Shown here: positions 34,032 to 43,624 of the stretch, in pieces
Layout of the letters: each line of letters starts with the position of its first letter
How positions within the stretch are numbered: the first letter of the stretch is position 1
From: Chengkuizengella axinellae
GTDB lineage: Bacteria > Bacillota > Bacilli > Paenibacillales > KCTC-33759
DNA: 54,280 nt
NCBI RefSeq assembly: GCF_030730905.1
Contig: NZ_JAVAMP010000021.1
Coordinates: 1 to 54,280, forward strand
Direction: 5' to 3'
Notes under the pieces: model-generated
What the model saw: only the letters and a program-made list of their open reading frames with translations
Database searches by the model: none
Told to the model about the DNA's origin: nothing
Position numbers and translations under genes: made by a program

Positions 34032-34929
34032 TGATATTCCAAAACTTGTTCTGCATCCTGGTTTTAAAGTGATTGGGAAATGGAGTGGAAACTCGTATAC
34101 AATTCAACGTTTACTAGGTGAGGGTACAAGTGGTAAAGTTTATTTAGTAAAGTGCAATCAGAAATGTTTCGCTTTAAAGGTAGGACTAGATGATCTTAGT
34201 CTTCAGTCCGAGATTAATGTTTTGAAAAAGGTCAATGAAGAACTTGGTTCATCGGAAAGAATTTTTGTAGAATCTGATGATTTTGAGCTTCAGGGAGATG
34301 TTTTCCCTTATTATATTATGAAATATATTCAAGGGGTGGACGCTAAAACCTATATCCAAAGGAATGGATATCAGTGGTTCTATTTGATTGGAATGAATAT
34401 TTTAAATCAATTGCAACAATTACATAAGAAAAATTGGATTTTTGGTGATATAAAAGTTGAAAATATGATCGTTTCTGATTATGGTAGTGTGACTCTGATA
34501 GATTATGGAGGGGTAACGGCCAAAGGACGTTCTGTAAAGCAATTTACAGAAATTTATGATCGTGGATATTGGGGAAAAGGGAATAGGAAGGCAGATGAAG
34601 CGTATGATCTTTTTTCCTTTGCTATCTTATGTTTGATATTGATGGATTCTATCTCCCTTTCAGAAATAAAGTCAGAACAAAAAAAAGGTGCTTATTTACT
34701 AAAAAGAGCAAAAATGAATCCAAGCTGCAAACACATGATTCCCTTTTTTGAAAAAGCCATTTATGGAAAATTTCAATCAACTGGACATGCTTGTGACGAA
34801 TGGAAAAAACTAATGTACGGTGCTGGTTTTGAACAGTCAAAATCAATAATTTTACCATGGTTGGAGCCCGCATTAGCTTCTTCCATTTTTGTATTTCTTC
34901 TGACGTTGTATTTAAGCTTTATGCACTAA
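34015..34929 (+). CDS. yabT: Ser/Thr protein kinase YabT
   Basis: 304-residue eukaryotic-type kinase with a C-terminal membrane anchor (about residues 283-302). Glycine loop GEGTSGKVYLVK (about 33-44), lysine in FALKVG, catalytic FGDIKVENMIV (D in place of the usual HRD form) and LIDYGG for the DFG motif. B. subtilis YabT is activated by DNA during sporulation and phosphorylates RecA; it also lacks the extracellular sensor domain. GTG start lies inside the end of yabS, so the pair is probably cotranslated. Confidence 0.9.
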   Translation: MITSSNDIPKLVLHPGFKVIGKWSGNSYTIQRLLGEGTSGKVYLVKCNQKCFALKVGLDDLSLQSEINVLKKVNEELGSSERIFVESDDFELQGDVFPYYIMKYIQGVDAKTYIQRNGYQWFYLIGMNILNQLQQLHKKNWIFGDIKVENMIVSDYGSVTLIDYGGVTAKGRSVKQFTEIYDRGYWGKGNRKADEAYDLFSFAILCLILMDSISLSEIKSEQKKGAYLLKRAKMNPSCKHMIPFFEKAIYGKFQSTGHACDEWKKLMYGAGFEQSKSIILPWLEPALASSIFVFLLTLYLSFMH

Positions 34930-34980
34930 AGCAAAATACATAGAAAGCGCATCTAAAAAATCAGCCAAGAGGAGTGGCAT

Positions 34981-36396
34981 ATGGATTTAATTCAAAACGT
35001 TGAAAAAACCATTAAACATGAGCAATTATTTGAAATGGGAGAAACAATTGTAGTAGCATTATCAGGTGGTCCTGATTCAGTAGCGCTTCTTCATATGCTG
35101 CATACCTTATCGTCAAGATGGAAATTCAAGTTGATTGCAGCCCATGTCAATCATCAGTTTCGTGGGTCTGAAGCAGATCAGGAAGAGCAAATGGTACAGA
35201 AATGGTGTAATGTTCTACAAATCCCTTGTGAAATTGGAAGAATTAATGTGCCTGCATATATTGAACAATCAGGGAAAAATGCTCAGGCTGCTGCGAGGGA
35301 AAAAAGGTACGATTTTTTATTTGAGATGGCTAATGCATACAATGCGAATAAAATTACATTAGCTCATCATGCAGATGATCAAGCAGAAACAATATTGATG
35401 CGGATCATACGTGGTACCGGTCCGGATGGATTAGCAGGCATTTCAATGAAAAGAACAGAGAAAAAAGTGCAACTTATACGACCTTTATTACGTATATACA
35501 AATCAGAAATTATTTTATATTGTCAACAAAATCATTTGAATTACACAAAAGACAGCAGTAATGAACAAAGGAAGTATTTTAGAAATGAGGTCAGACTAGA
35601 TGCCATTCCATTTTTAAAAAAATACAATGGAAGATTAGAGCAGTCTTTAAATCGACTTGGAGAAATGATGTCCGTGGAACAAGGTTTTATGGAGATAGAA
35701 ACAGAACGTTGTTTTAAAAGGCTTGTAAATAAAAATGAGCATGGTTTTTATTTTTCAAGAAAGTCATTTATTTCCCTTCACATTGCTTTACAAAGAAGAC
35801 TGATTAAACTAATATTAAGTTATCTTTGTTCAAAGTCCTACTCATTTGAATTTAAGATGATTGAGATGTGCAGAAACGCAATAGAACAAAATAATACAAC
35901 CACGATGAAGCTGGATGTTAGTGAACAGATTGATTTCATAAGAGAGTATGACCAGATTTTACTTACAAATCAAAAACGAAAAGAAGTAGAACGCTTTTGT
36001 TATACGGTTGAAGAAGATACAAATCAGATCGAAGTTTTTGAATCTATGGCTTCCTTGGGATTTTCAACCATTTCTCAAAGCAACACAAATCAAAATACAG
36101 CTAGATTACATACTGAAGTTATTTTTGATAAGAATCAACTTGCATATCCATTATCAGTCCGAAATCGGAGACCAGGGGATAGGATAAAATTAAGAGGATT
36201 AAATGGAACTAAAAAAGTAAAAGATATTTTCATTGATGAAAAAGTTCCTCCATTAGAAAGAGAAAAAATTCTACTTTTGGTTGATGCCAATCAGCAAGTG
36301 TTATGGATTCCAGGCATTCGCGTTTCCAGCCATGCCCAAGTGAATGAAAAGACTTCAAGTATATTACATATTACTTTCAAAAAATCCATACTTTAA
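34981..36396 (+). CDS. tilS: tRNA(Ile)-lysidine synthetase
   Basis: Modifies C34 of the CAU-anticodon tRNA-Ile to lysidine, so that it reads AUA. The 471-residue protein has the PP-loop VVALSGGPDSVALLHML (about 21-37), LAHHADDQAETILMRIIRGT and the RPLLRIYKSEI stretch, then TilS substrate-binding C-terminal domains with RNRRPGDRIKL. It precedes hpt as in B. subtilis, where the two form an essential pair. Confidence 0.96.
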   Translation: MDLIQNVEKTIKHEQLFEMGETIVVALSGGPDSVALLHMLHTLSSRWKFKLIAAHVNHQFRGSEADQEEQMVQKWCNVLQIPCEIGRINVPAYIEQSGKNAQAAAREKRYDFLFEMANAYNANKITLAHHADDQAETILMRIIRGTGPDGLAGISMKRTEKKVQLIRPLLRIYKSEIILYCQQNHLNYTKDSSNEQRKYFRNEVRLDAIPFLKKYNGRLEQSLNRLGEMMSVEQGFMEIETERCFKRLVNKNEHGFYFSRKSFISLHIALQRRLIKLILSYLCSKSYSFEFKMIEMCRNAIEQNNTTTMKLDVSEQIDFIREYDQILLTNQKRKEVERFCYTVEEDTNQIEVFESMASLGFSTISQSNTNQNTARLHTEVIFDKNQLAYPLSVRNRRPGDRIKLRGLNGTKKVKDIFIDEKVPPLEREKILLLVDANQQVLWIPGIRVSSHAQVNEKTSSILHITFKKSIL

Positions 36397-36415
36397 ATTA
36401 TAGGAGGTTACATTT

Positions 36416-36958
36416 TTGCATAACGATATAAAACAGGTTTTATACAGCGAAGAGCAAATACAAGAAAAAATTAATGAACTAGGCGAAGTGATCACCCGAG
36501 ACTTCAAAGGTAAAAATCCGTTAGTGATTTGTGTTTTAAAAGGTGCTTTTATCTTTATGTCTGATTTGGTGAAAAAGATTGATATTCCATTAGAAATTGA
36601 TTTTATGGCAGTTTCTAGTTATGGGCAGTCAACGAAATCTTCTGGTGTTGTAAAAATCATAAAGGATTTAGATGTACCTGTTGAAGGCAGAGATGTTTTA
36701 ATTGTAGAGGATATTATTGATAGCGGACTAACATTAAGTTATTTAGTTGAAATACTAAAGGGTCGAAACGCTTTATCCACTACTATTGTTACATTGTTTG
36801 ACAAACCAGCTGGAAGGACAGTGGACTTGGAAGTTGATTATAAAGGTTACATACTTCCAAATGAGTTTGTTGTTGGATACGGCTTGGACTATGCGGAAAA
36901 ATATCGTAATCTTCCTTATTTAGGAATTCTAAAAAATGAAGTTTATTCACAGTCTTAG
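36416..36958 (+). CDS. hpt: Hypoxanthine-guanine phosphoribosyltransferase
   Basis: Purine salvage enzyme of 180 residues: converts hypoxanthine or guanine with PRPP to IMP or GMP. PRPP loop [17 protein letters not shown] (about 99-115), [15 protein letters not shown] near residue 39, and [22 protein letters not shown] start at 36416, 8 nt after AGGAGG. Confidence 0.96.
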   Translation: MHNDIKQVLYSEEQIQEKINELGEVITRDFKGKNPLVICVLKGAFIFMSDLVKKIDIPLEIDFMAVSSYGQSTKSSGVVKIIKDLDVPVEGRDVLIVEDIIDSGLTLSYLVEILKGRNALSTTIVTLFDKPAGRTVDLEVDYKGYILPNEFVVGYGLDYAEKYRNLPYLGILKNEVYSQS

Positions 36959-36966
36959 TGGTTAAG

Positions 36967-36996
36967 TTGTGAATGAAAGTCAGGATATGTTAAAAT
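36967..36996 (+). promoter_or_regulatory. Probable sigma-A promoter of ftsH
   Basis: TTGTGA at 36967-36972 and TAAAAT at 36991-36996 with an 18-nt spacer and an extended -10 TG. It lies 30 nt upstream of the ftsH start. Confidence 0.55.
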
Positions 36997-37026
36997 AGAC
37001 AAGTGTGCTTGTAGAGGAGGTAGGGG

Positions 37027-39006
37027 ATGAAAAATCGATTCATTCGCAACACTGGATTTTATTTATTAATCTTTTTAATTATTATTGGTATTGTTCGATT
37101 CATTAGTGGTCAAAACGAACAGGTAGAAGTTTTGAATTACACTCAATTTGAAGAGCAATTATTAAATAATAATATTCAAGAGGTATCAACACAATTTGAA
37201 GGATACGCTTCAAAAATAGAAGGAAAATTTCTCGAACCTATTAGTGAAAATGGATCTGAGAATTTTACTGTTTTTGGTCCGATCACAGACTCGTTTTATC
37301 AGCTTTTGACTGAGAACTCAGCAACCGTTGATTTCAAACCAATGGAACAGCCAAGCATATGGGTCACGTTATTAACATCGCTTATCCCATTTATCATTAT
37401 TTTTATCATATTCTTCTTCTTGCTTAATCAAGCTCAGGGCAGTGGCGGCAAAGTCATGAACTTTGGAAAAAGTAAAGCCCGTTTATATAATGATGAAAAG
37501 AAAAAGGTAACATTTAATGATGTAGCTGGTGCAGATGAGGAAAAACAAGAGCTAGTAGAAGTCGTTGAATTTTTGAAAGACCCTAGGAAGTTTTCTAATT
37601 TAGGAGCGAGAATACCTAAAGGATTATTATTAGTTGGTCCACCAGGGACAGGTAAAACATTGTTAGCTAGAGCTGTTGCTGGAGAAGCTGGAGTTCCTTT
37701 CTTTTCCATCAGTGGTTCCGATTTTGTAGAGATGTTTGTAGGTGTAGGTGCTTCTCGTGTGCGTGATTTATTTGAAAATGCGAAGAAAAATGCACCTTGT
37801 ATTATTTTCATTGATGAAATTGATGCTGTAGGTCGTCAGCGTGGAGCAGGTCTTGGGGGAGGACACGATGAGCGTGAACAAACCTTAAACCAACTTTTAG
37901 TTGAGATGGATGGTTTCGGTGCAAATGAAGGGATTATTATCGTTGCAGCTACGAACAGACCGGATATTTTAGATCCAGCACTTTTACGTCCTGGCCGGTT
38001 TGATAGACAAATAACAGTAGATCGCCCTGATGTAAAAGGTCGTGAAGCAGTATTAAAGGTACATGCTCGTAATAAACCGATTGCAAAGGATGTTAACCTT
38101 GAAACGCTAGCGCGTTATACTACAGGTTTCACTGGAGCAGATCTAGAGAATTTATTAAATGAAGCGGCACTCATTGCAGCTCGTAGAAATCGAAAAGATA
38201 TTAGTATGAGTGAATTGGATGAAGCTTTTGATCGCGTAATTGTTGGTACAGAAAAGAAAAGCCGTGTGATCAGTGACAAAGAAAAACGCACGATTGCTTA
38301 TCATGAAGCAGGACACACTATTATAGGCTATTTTGTTAGAAATGCTGACATTATGCATAAGGTTACAATCGTTCCGAGAGGACGCGCTGGTGGTTATGCG
38401 ATGATGATCCCTAAGGATGGGGAAGACCGCATGTTGAACACAAAGAGCGAACTTTTAGATCGAGTAACAGGTTTGCTTGGTGGACGGGTAGCAGAGGAAT
38501 TATTCATTGGTGAAATCGGTACTGGTGCTTATGATGACTTTAAGAAAGCAACTGGAATCGTTAGAGCAATGGTTATGGAATATGGAATGAGTAAGTTAGG
38601 TCCGATGCAATTTGGTCAGACTCAAGGACAGGTATTTTTAGGAAGAGATATTGGCCATGAGCAGAACTATAGTGACGCTATTGCTTATGAAATTGATCAA
38701 GAAATGCAGAATATGATTCAAAGTCGTTATGATCAAGCGAAAGAAATTTTAAGCAAGCATGAAAAAGAAGTTCATCTTATTGCTAAATCTTTGTTAAATC
38801 TAGAAACTTTAGATAAAGATCAAATTACAGAAATTATTGAAGAAGGAAAGATCCTAGAGATCAAACCAGGAGATAGTAAAACAGATCCTGTTAAAACAAA
38901 CCCTCAAGAGAATGAGGAAGATGTAAAAGTAAACATTCAAAAACAAGATGGTCAGGACGATTCCAATAAACTGAAATTTGATAAAAAAGATGATGAAAAG
39001 TCATAA
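37027..39006 (+). CDS. ftsH: ATP-dependent zinc metalloprotease FtsH
   Basis: Membrane-bound AAA+ protease of 659 residues. Two membrane segments (about 7-25 and 117-137) flank an extracytoplasmic part; next come Walker A GPPGTGKT (about 204), Walker [16 protein letters not shown], the second region of homology [20 protein letters not shown], and the zinc site HEAGH (426-430). The C-terminal tail is long and highly charged. It degrades misfolded membrane proteins and some regulators. GAGGAGG upstream of ATG. Confidence 0.98.
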   Translation: MKNRFIRNTGFYLLIFLIIIGIVRFISGQNEQVEVLNYTQFEEQLLNNNIQEVSTQFEGYASKIEGKFLEPISENGSENFTVFGPITDSFYQLLTENSATVDFKPMEQPSIWVTLLTSLIPFIIIFIIFFFLLNQAQGSGGKVMNFGKSKARLYNDEKKKVTFNDVAGADEEKQELVEVVEFLKDPRKFSNLGARIPKGLLLVGPPGTGKTLLARAVAGEAGVPFFSISGSDFVEMFVGVGASRVRDLFENAKKNAPCIIFIDEIDAVGRQRGAGLGGGHDEREQTLNQLLVEMDGFGANEGIIIVAATNRPDILDPALLRPGRFDRQITVDRPDVKGREAVLKVHARNKPIAKDVNLETLARYTTGFTGADLENLLNEAALIAARRNRKDISMSELDEAFDRVIVGTEKKSRVISDKEKRTIAYHEAGHTIIGYFVRNADIMHKVTIVPRGRAGGYAMMIPKDGEDRMLNTKSELLDRVTGLLGGRVAEELFIGEIGTGAYDDFKKATGIVRAMVMEYGMSKLGPMQFGQTQGQVFLGRDIGHEQNYSDAIAYEIDQEMQNMIQSRYDQAKEILSKHEKEVHLIAKSLLNLETLDKDQITEIIEEGKILEIKPGDSKTDPVKTNPQENEEDVKVNIQKQDGQDDSNKLKFDKKDDEKS

Positions 39007-39037
39007 GATGCACGTTCTAATATAGAAGTTAAGATCA

Positions 39038-39074
39038 AAATCCGAGAGTGTTTTAAACACTCCCGGATTTTTTT
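39038..39074 (+). terminator. Intrinsic terminator after ftsH
   Basis: Long stem of AAATCCG-A-GAGTGT pairing with ACACTC-C-CGGATTT, one internal mismatch, then seven T. Confidence 0.9.
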
Positions 39075-39089
39075 ATTTCTTATTTATTG

Positions 39090-39118
39090 TTGACACAACG
39101 ATTCAGGTTGTGTAAATT
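39090..39118 (+). promoter_or_regulatory. nadA promoter with internal dyad operator
   Basis: TTGACA at 39090-39095 and TAAATT at 39113-39118, 17-nt spacer. Between them lies a perfect inverted repeat ACACAAC-N7-GTTGTGT (39093-39113), placed where a repressor would block polymerase. NAD genes of Bacillales are commonly controlled by NiaR/YrxA with nicotinic acid; I cannot tell whether this is its site. Confidence 0.6.
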
Positions 39119-39233
39119 AGTTGTAAAATTTGATTTAGTAAAGTAACATGGTTTTAAACATAATAAATTTAAGTAAAATGCTCGCATTTATTTGTTCATT
39201 TTTTCACAAAGTCATATAGAGGGGTGTATGTGA

Positions 39234-40172
39234 ATGGAAGCGTTGGCTTTAGAAAGAAAGGCAGAACGCAATCAACAGTTAAAAGAAAGGCTGCTTGAAC
39301 TTAAAAAGGAAAGAAATGCAATCATATTAGCACATTATTATCAAAGAGATGAAATACAAGAAGTAGCAGATTTTCGTGGAGACTCATTTTTGCTAGCTCA
39401 AAAAGCGGCTGAAACAGATGCAGATGTCATTGTTTTTTGTGGTGTTCATTTTATGGGAGAAAGTGCAAAAATTTTAGCTCCTGATAAAACGGTCATCATA
39501 CCTGATGAAAGAGCGGGTTGTCCGATGGCTGACATGGTGAATGTTGAGGGGTTGCGAGAATTAAAACAGAAGCATCCTAATGCAACTGTAGTAACCTATA
39601 TTAATTCATCAGCAGAAATTAAAGCTGAAACAGATATTTGCTGTACATCTGCAAATGCTGTAAAAGTGATTCAATCTTTAGATACGGATGAAATTATATG
39701 GGTACCGGATAAAAATTTAGGTCATTATGTATCACAGTTTACAGATAAAAACATGATACTTTGGGAAGGTTATTGCAACACTCACGATATGTTAACTGTA
39801 AAAGATGTAGAGGAAATGAAAGCCAAATACCCTGATGCAGAATTTGTTGTCCATCCAGAATGTAGACCAGAAGTTGTAGAAATGGCTGATTTCGTGGGAA
39901 GTACAACGGGTATTTTAAAATATTGTAAAGAATCAGATTGTCAGGAGTTTATTGTTGGTACAGAGGATGGAACCGGTTATCAGCTTCGATTAGATAGTCC
40001 AGATAAGAAATTTCATTTTGCTACGAAGTTTCTTGTTTGCCCCAATATGAAAGTGAATAATTTGAAAAAATTAGTTCGCTGTTTAGAGGATATGAAACCA
40101 CAAATTTATGTTCCGCCTCATATTTCAGAAAAAGCAAAATTATCATTAGAGCGCATGCTTCAAGTTAAATAA
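39234..40172 (+). CDS. nadA: Quinolinate synthase A
   Basis: [4Fe-4S] enzyme of 312 residues that condenses iminoaspartate with dihydroxyacetone phosphate to quinolinate. Start of fold at IILAHYYQRDEIQEVADFRG; candidate cluster cysteines are in FCGVHFMGESAKIL, ETDICCTSANAVKV, EGYCNTHDML, HPECRPEVVEMADFVGSTTG and LVCPNMKVNNL. The ATG at 39234 lies 10-13 nt after GAGGGG. It opens the nadA-nadB-nadC group; in B. subtilis these genes are elsewhere as nadB-nadC-nadA. Confidence 0.95.
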   Translation: MEALALERKAERNQQLKERLLELKKERNAIILAHYYQRDEIQEVADFRGDSFLLAQKAAETDADVIVFCGVHFMGESAKILAPDKTVIIPDERAGCPMADMVNVEGLRELKQKHPNATVVTYINSSAEIKAETDICCTSANAVKVIQSLDTDEIIWVPDKNLGHYVSQFTDKNMILWEGYCNTHDMLTVKDVEEMKAKYPDAEFVVHPECRPEVVEMADFVGSTTGILKYCKESDCQEFIVGTEDGTGYQLRLDSPDKKFHFATKFLVCPNMKVNNLKKLVRCLEDMKPQIYVPPHISEKAKLSLERMLQVK

Positions 40173-40195
40173 TAGTCCATTTTTATGATGGCTTT

Positions 40196-40255
40196 CCCGC
40201 AAAAGTAAAAGTTTAATTTACAACGCTTTACTTCACTTTTGTGGGTTTCTTTTTA
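40196..40255 (+). terminator. Terminator after nadA
   Basis: Stem CCCGCAAAAGT / ACTTTTGTGGG (one G-U pair) with an inner AAAG/CTTT pairing, then TTTCTTTTTAT. The stem resembles the palindromic elements after lysS. Confidence 0.8.
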
Positions 40256-40260
40256 TAACT

Positions 40261-40276
40261 ACTTTTCGGGGACACC
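40261..40276 (+). repeat. Palindromic-element end ACTTTTCGGGGACACC
   Basis: Exact 16-nt match to 54078-54093 and partial match to 54014-54024. Here it follows the nadA terminator, so the terminator and this sequence together look like one copy of a repeated element. Confidence 0.6.
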
Positions 40277-40334
40277 CCAGAATCAGAAATAGGTATTGCA
40301 CAAGATCTTTCAGGGATTCTGGCAGGATTTTTTG
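40277..40334 (+). terminator. Second hairpin between nadA and nadB
   Basis: CCAGAATC (40277-40284) pairs with GATTCTGG (40315-40322) around a ~30-nt loop, followed within 7 nt by six T. It could stop read-through from nadA or control nadB. Confidence 0.5.
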
Positions 40335-40373
40335 TTATGCGTTAATCTATATGAAAAGAACAGGTGATAAAAA

Positions 40374-41984
40374 TTGATACCTCAATATTTAGTTGATTTT
40401 TCTTTAAAAGAATTGCCACAAATACATACAGATGTGATCGTGATTGGCTCGGGTATTGCTGGTTTATTCACAGCAATAAAGGCAAGCAAAGAGAATGATG
40501 TTATCATGATTACGAAAAAAACATTATTAGACAGTAACACTCGTTATGCACAAGGTGGAATTGCAGCTGTGATGACAGAGAAGGACTCCCCGGCTTATCA
40601 CAGACAAGACACTTTAATTGCAGGTGCAGGTTTATGTGCTGTAGATTCAGTTAATGTTCTTGTACACGAAGGACCAGATGGTGTAAAGGACTTAATGAGA
40701 TTAGGAACTCAGTTTGATGAAGAAGATGGAGAAATTGCTCTAACTAAAGAAGGAGCTCACAGTAGAAGACGTATATTGCATGCACACGGAGATGCTACAG
40801 GTGCAGAAATTGTTCGAGCTTTATCCGAACAGGTCAGAGATAGGGATAATATCGAGATGTGGGATGACCATTTTGTAATTGACTTAATTACGAATGATGG
40901 TGAATGCTGCGGTGCCCTTGTTCAAAAACCAGATGGTGAGCGTGTTTTTATTCAAGGCAAAGCAGTTGTTTTGTGCACTGGCGGTTCAGGACAACTATAT
41001 AGATATACTACAAACCCAACTATTGCAACTGGGGATGGGGTGGCAATGGCTTACAGAGCTGGTGCGCTCATAAAAGACATGGAGTTTATTCAATTTCATC
41101 CAACTGCCTTGTATTATCCTGGAGCTCCACGTTTTTTAATTTCTGAAGCAGTTAGGGGAGAAGGAGCTGTTTTAAGGAATATTAAAGGAGATCGTTTTAT
41201 GGATCAATATCATGCACAACTTGAGCTGGCACCGCGTGATGTAGTTGCTAGAGCGATCGTGAGTGAAATGGCAAAAACAAATTCTACATTTGTATATTTA
41301 GATATTTCCCATGAATCTCCTGATTTAATTAAACATCGATTCCCTACAATTTACCAATTTTGTTTAGACTATGGGTTGGATTTAACGGTAGATTGGATTC
41401 CAGTAGCCCCAGCAGCGCACTATATGATGGGTGGAGTGAAGACAGATCTAAATGGTGAAACCTCGGTTAAAAGATTGTTTGCTTGTGGTGAAGTCTCATC
41501 GACAGGTGTACATGGAGCCAACCGTTTAGCAAGTAATTCTTTATCTGAGGCCATTGTTTTTGGAAGAAGAATAGTAAATCAAATTAATTGTCTGTGTCCT
41601 TTAACAAACACGCAAAATATTGAAGTAACGATTGAACGGAAACAAAATACACAGGCTATGGTGGAAAGACGATTGAAGTTGCAAAAGATCATGTTGAGAT
41701 ATGTAGGTTTAAAAAGATCTTTAAAAGGAATTGAAAAAGGGATTATAGAATTAAAACGTCAATTGCCTATCTTTGAAACACAACTTACCAAGTTGGAGGA
41801 ATTTGAGTTTGTAAATTTACTGACTTGTGCCATGCTGACGGCTGAAGGGGCAAAAATAAGAGAAGAAAGCCGTGGGGCACACTATAGGGAAGATTTTCCT
41901 GAAAGAGATGAGATCGTTTGGCGAAAGCATATACTGCATCATCGTGACCTAGGTATAGTGGAGGAGTGTATTGAAAATGATTGA
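40374..41984 (+). CDS. nadB: L-aspartate oxidase
   Basis: FAD flavoprotein of 536 residues that oxidises aspartate to iminoaspartate, the substrate of NadA. FAD-binding VIVIGSGIAGLFTAIKA (about 21-37), RYAQGGIAAVM, GAHSRRRILHAHGDATGAEI, the substrate-site stretch DMEFIQFHPTALYYPGAPRF, and HGANRLASNSLSEAIVFGRR. The C-terminal helical bundle of the succinate-dehydrogenase-like family is complete. TTG start at 40374 with AGGTGA 6 nt upstream. It overlaps nadC by 14 nt. Confidence 0.95.
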   Translation: MIPQYLVDFSLKELPQIHTDVIVIGSGIAGLFTAIKASKENDVIMITKKTLLDSNTRYAQGGIAAVMTEKDSPAYHRQDTLIAGAGLCAVDSVNVLVHEGPDGVKDLMRLGTQFDEEDGEIALTKEGAHSRRRILHAHGDATGAEIVRALSEQVRDRDNIEMWDDHFVIDLITNDGECCGALVQKPDGERVFIQGKAVVLCTGGSGQLYRYTTNPTIATGDGVAMAYRAGALIKDMEFIQFHPTALYYPGAPRFLISEAVRGEGAVLRNIKGDRFMDQYHAQLELAPRDVVARAIVSEMAKTNSTFVYLDISHESPDLIKHRFPTIYQFCLDYGLDLTVDWIPVAPAAHYMMGGVKTDLNGETSVKRLFACGEVSSTGVHGANRLASNSLSEAIVFGRRIVNQINCLCPLTNTQNIEVTIERKQNTQAMVERRLKLQKIMLRYVGLKRSLKGIEKGIIELKRQLPIFETQLTKLEEFEFVNLLTCAMLTAEGAKIREESRGAHYREDFPERDEIVWRKHILHHRDLGIVEECIEND

Positions 41985-42840
41985 AGGAAGTATGGATAGA
42001 ATAAAGGAGAATATAGAAGCATGGCTTAAAGAGGATATTGGTACTGGTGATGTGACAAGCATTTCCACCATTCCAGCAGAACATCAATCCATTGGGTATA
42101 TTCATGCTAAAGAAATGGGAATGTTGGCTGGTTTGCCAATCGCGAAACTTGTCTTTGAAATTGTAGATCCCAATATTATTTTTAGTGAACAAGCTGTTGA
42201 AGGATCCATATTGAATAAAGGCGACACTATAGCAACAGTAGAAGGGAACACAAGAAACATCTTGATAGGCGAAAGATTGGCGCTTAACCTAATGCAGCGA
42301 CTGTCTGGGATAGCAACTAAAACCAATCAGTATGTAAAAGAATTAAACAACATTCCTGTTAAAGTTGTAGATACAAGAAAAACAACTCCAGGGCATCGAG
42401 TTTTAGAAAAATATGCAGTTAAAGTGGGTGGGGGCTTCAACCACCGTATGGGTTTATACGATGCTGTCATGATTAAAGACAATCATATTAAGGCAACAGG
42501 TAGTATTAAAAAGGCGATTGAAGCAGCTAGAAATCAGGTTCCGCATACGATGAAAATTGAAGTTGAGATTGAGAAAATGACTGAAATAGAGGAAGCATTG
42601 GCAGCGGACATTATTCTGTTAGATAATATGTCTATAGATACACTGACTGCATGTGTAAATCAAATTAAAGCTAAATCTCCACACATTATTTTAGAAGCTT
42701 CTGGAGGTATTACGCTTGAAACAATTCGAGGAGTGGCTTTAACAGGAGTAGACGTCATCTCCGTAGGCGGATTAACAACTTCTGTGAAAAATTTAGATAT
42801 CAGCTTAGATTTAAATGAAAAGAAGGTGATTGTCCAGTGA
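41971..42840 (+). CDS. nadC: Nicotinate-nucleotide pyrophosphorylase (carboxylating)
   Basis: Quinolinate phosphoribosyltransferase of about 289 residues, converting quinolinate and PRPP to nicotinate mononucleotide. Motifs: [66 protein letters not shown], and [17 protein letters not shown] 41971 lies 6 nt after GGAGG; ATG 41977 two codons later is the alternative. It overlaps both nadB and coaX, so nadB-nadC-coaX should be one translationally coupled unit. Confidence 0.96.
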   Translation: MKMIEGSMDRIKENIEAWLKEDIGTGDVTSISTIPAEHQSIGYIHAKEMGMLAGLPIAKLVFEIVDPNIIFSEQAVEGSILNKGDTIATVEGNTRNILIGERLALNLMQRLSGIATKTNQYVKELNNIPVKVVDTRKTTPGHRVLEKYAVKVGGGFNHRMGLYDAVMIKDNHIKATGSIKKAIEAARNQVPHTMKIEVEIEKMTEIEEALAADIILLDNMSIDTLTACVNQIKAKSPHIILEASGGITLETIRGVALTGVDVISVGGLTTSVKNLDISLDLNEKKVIVQ

Positions 42841-43610
42841 TATTTGTGATTGATGTTGGAAACACCAATATTGTATTGGGGTTATTTGAGGATAAAAAAT
42901 TGCTTCATCATTGGAGATTGAGCACCAATCGTTCGGCAACTGCTGATGAATACGGTATTATGGTACATAATTTATTTTCTCATGCTCATATTCATAAGGA
43001 ACAAATCGAAGGTATTATCATCTCATCTGTTGTTCCTCCTTTAATGCACGTACTGGAAACTTTATGTACAAAATATTTGAATAAAGCCCCGCTTATTGTT
43101 GGTCCTGGCATTAAAACAGGGTTAAACATCCGATATGAAAACCCTAGAGAGGTTGGTGCAGATCGGATAGTAAATGCCGTTGCAGGAATTGAGTTGTACG
43201 GTGCGCCCCTTATCATTGTTGATTTTGGAACAGCAACTACCTTTGATTATATTGATGAAAAATCGCAATATATAGGAGGACTCATTGCTCCAGGGATAGG
43301 AATATCTACTGAGGCCTTGTATCAAAAGGCAGCTAAACTACCTAGAATTGAGTTAGTTAAACCTAAACATGTTGTTGGGCGAAATATGGTGACCTCTATG
43401 CAAGCTGGTATCGTTTTTGGTTATGCTGGACAAGTTGATGGAATAGTGGAGAGAATTCAAGAGGAATTTAGCACTAAACCAAATATTATTGCTACTGGTG
43501 GCTTGGCTGAATTAATATCCAATGAATCGAAAACGATCCGATCTATCAATTCTTTATTGACTCTAGAGGGCTTGCGCATTATTTATGAACGTAATCAAAC
43601 ATCATCTTAG
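42837..43610 (+). CDS. coaX: Type III pantothenate kinase
   Basis: First step of coenzyme A synthesis, 257 residues, ASKHA fold. Phosphate-1 motif [63 protein letters not shown] and the adenosine-site [12 protein letters not shown] start overlaps the nadC stop by 4 nt. In B. subtilis coaX follows ftsH directly. Confidence 0.96.
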   Translation: MIFVIDVGNTNIVLGLFEDKKLLHHWRLSTNRSATADEYGIMVHNLFSHAHIHKEQIEGIIISSVVPPLMHVLETLCTKYLNKAPLIVGPGIKTGLNIRYENPREVGADRIVNAVAGIELYGAPLIIVDFGTATTFDYIDEKSQYIGGLIAPGIGISTEALYQKAAKLPRIELVKPKHVVGRNMVTSMQAGIVFGYAGQVDGIVERIQEEFSTKPNIIATGGLAELISNESKTIRSINSLLTLEGLRIIYERNQTSS

Positions 43611-43624
43611 GAGGAATGAACATA

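Noticed and set aside
37434-37811. 125-residue minus-strand open frame inside ftsH
   Set aside because: It is the shadow of the conserved AAA+ core of ftsH, with serine- and proline-rich low-complexity translation.
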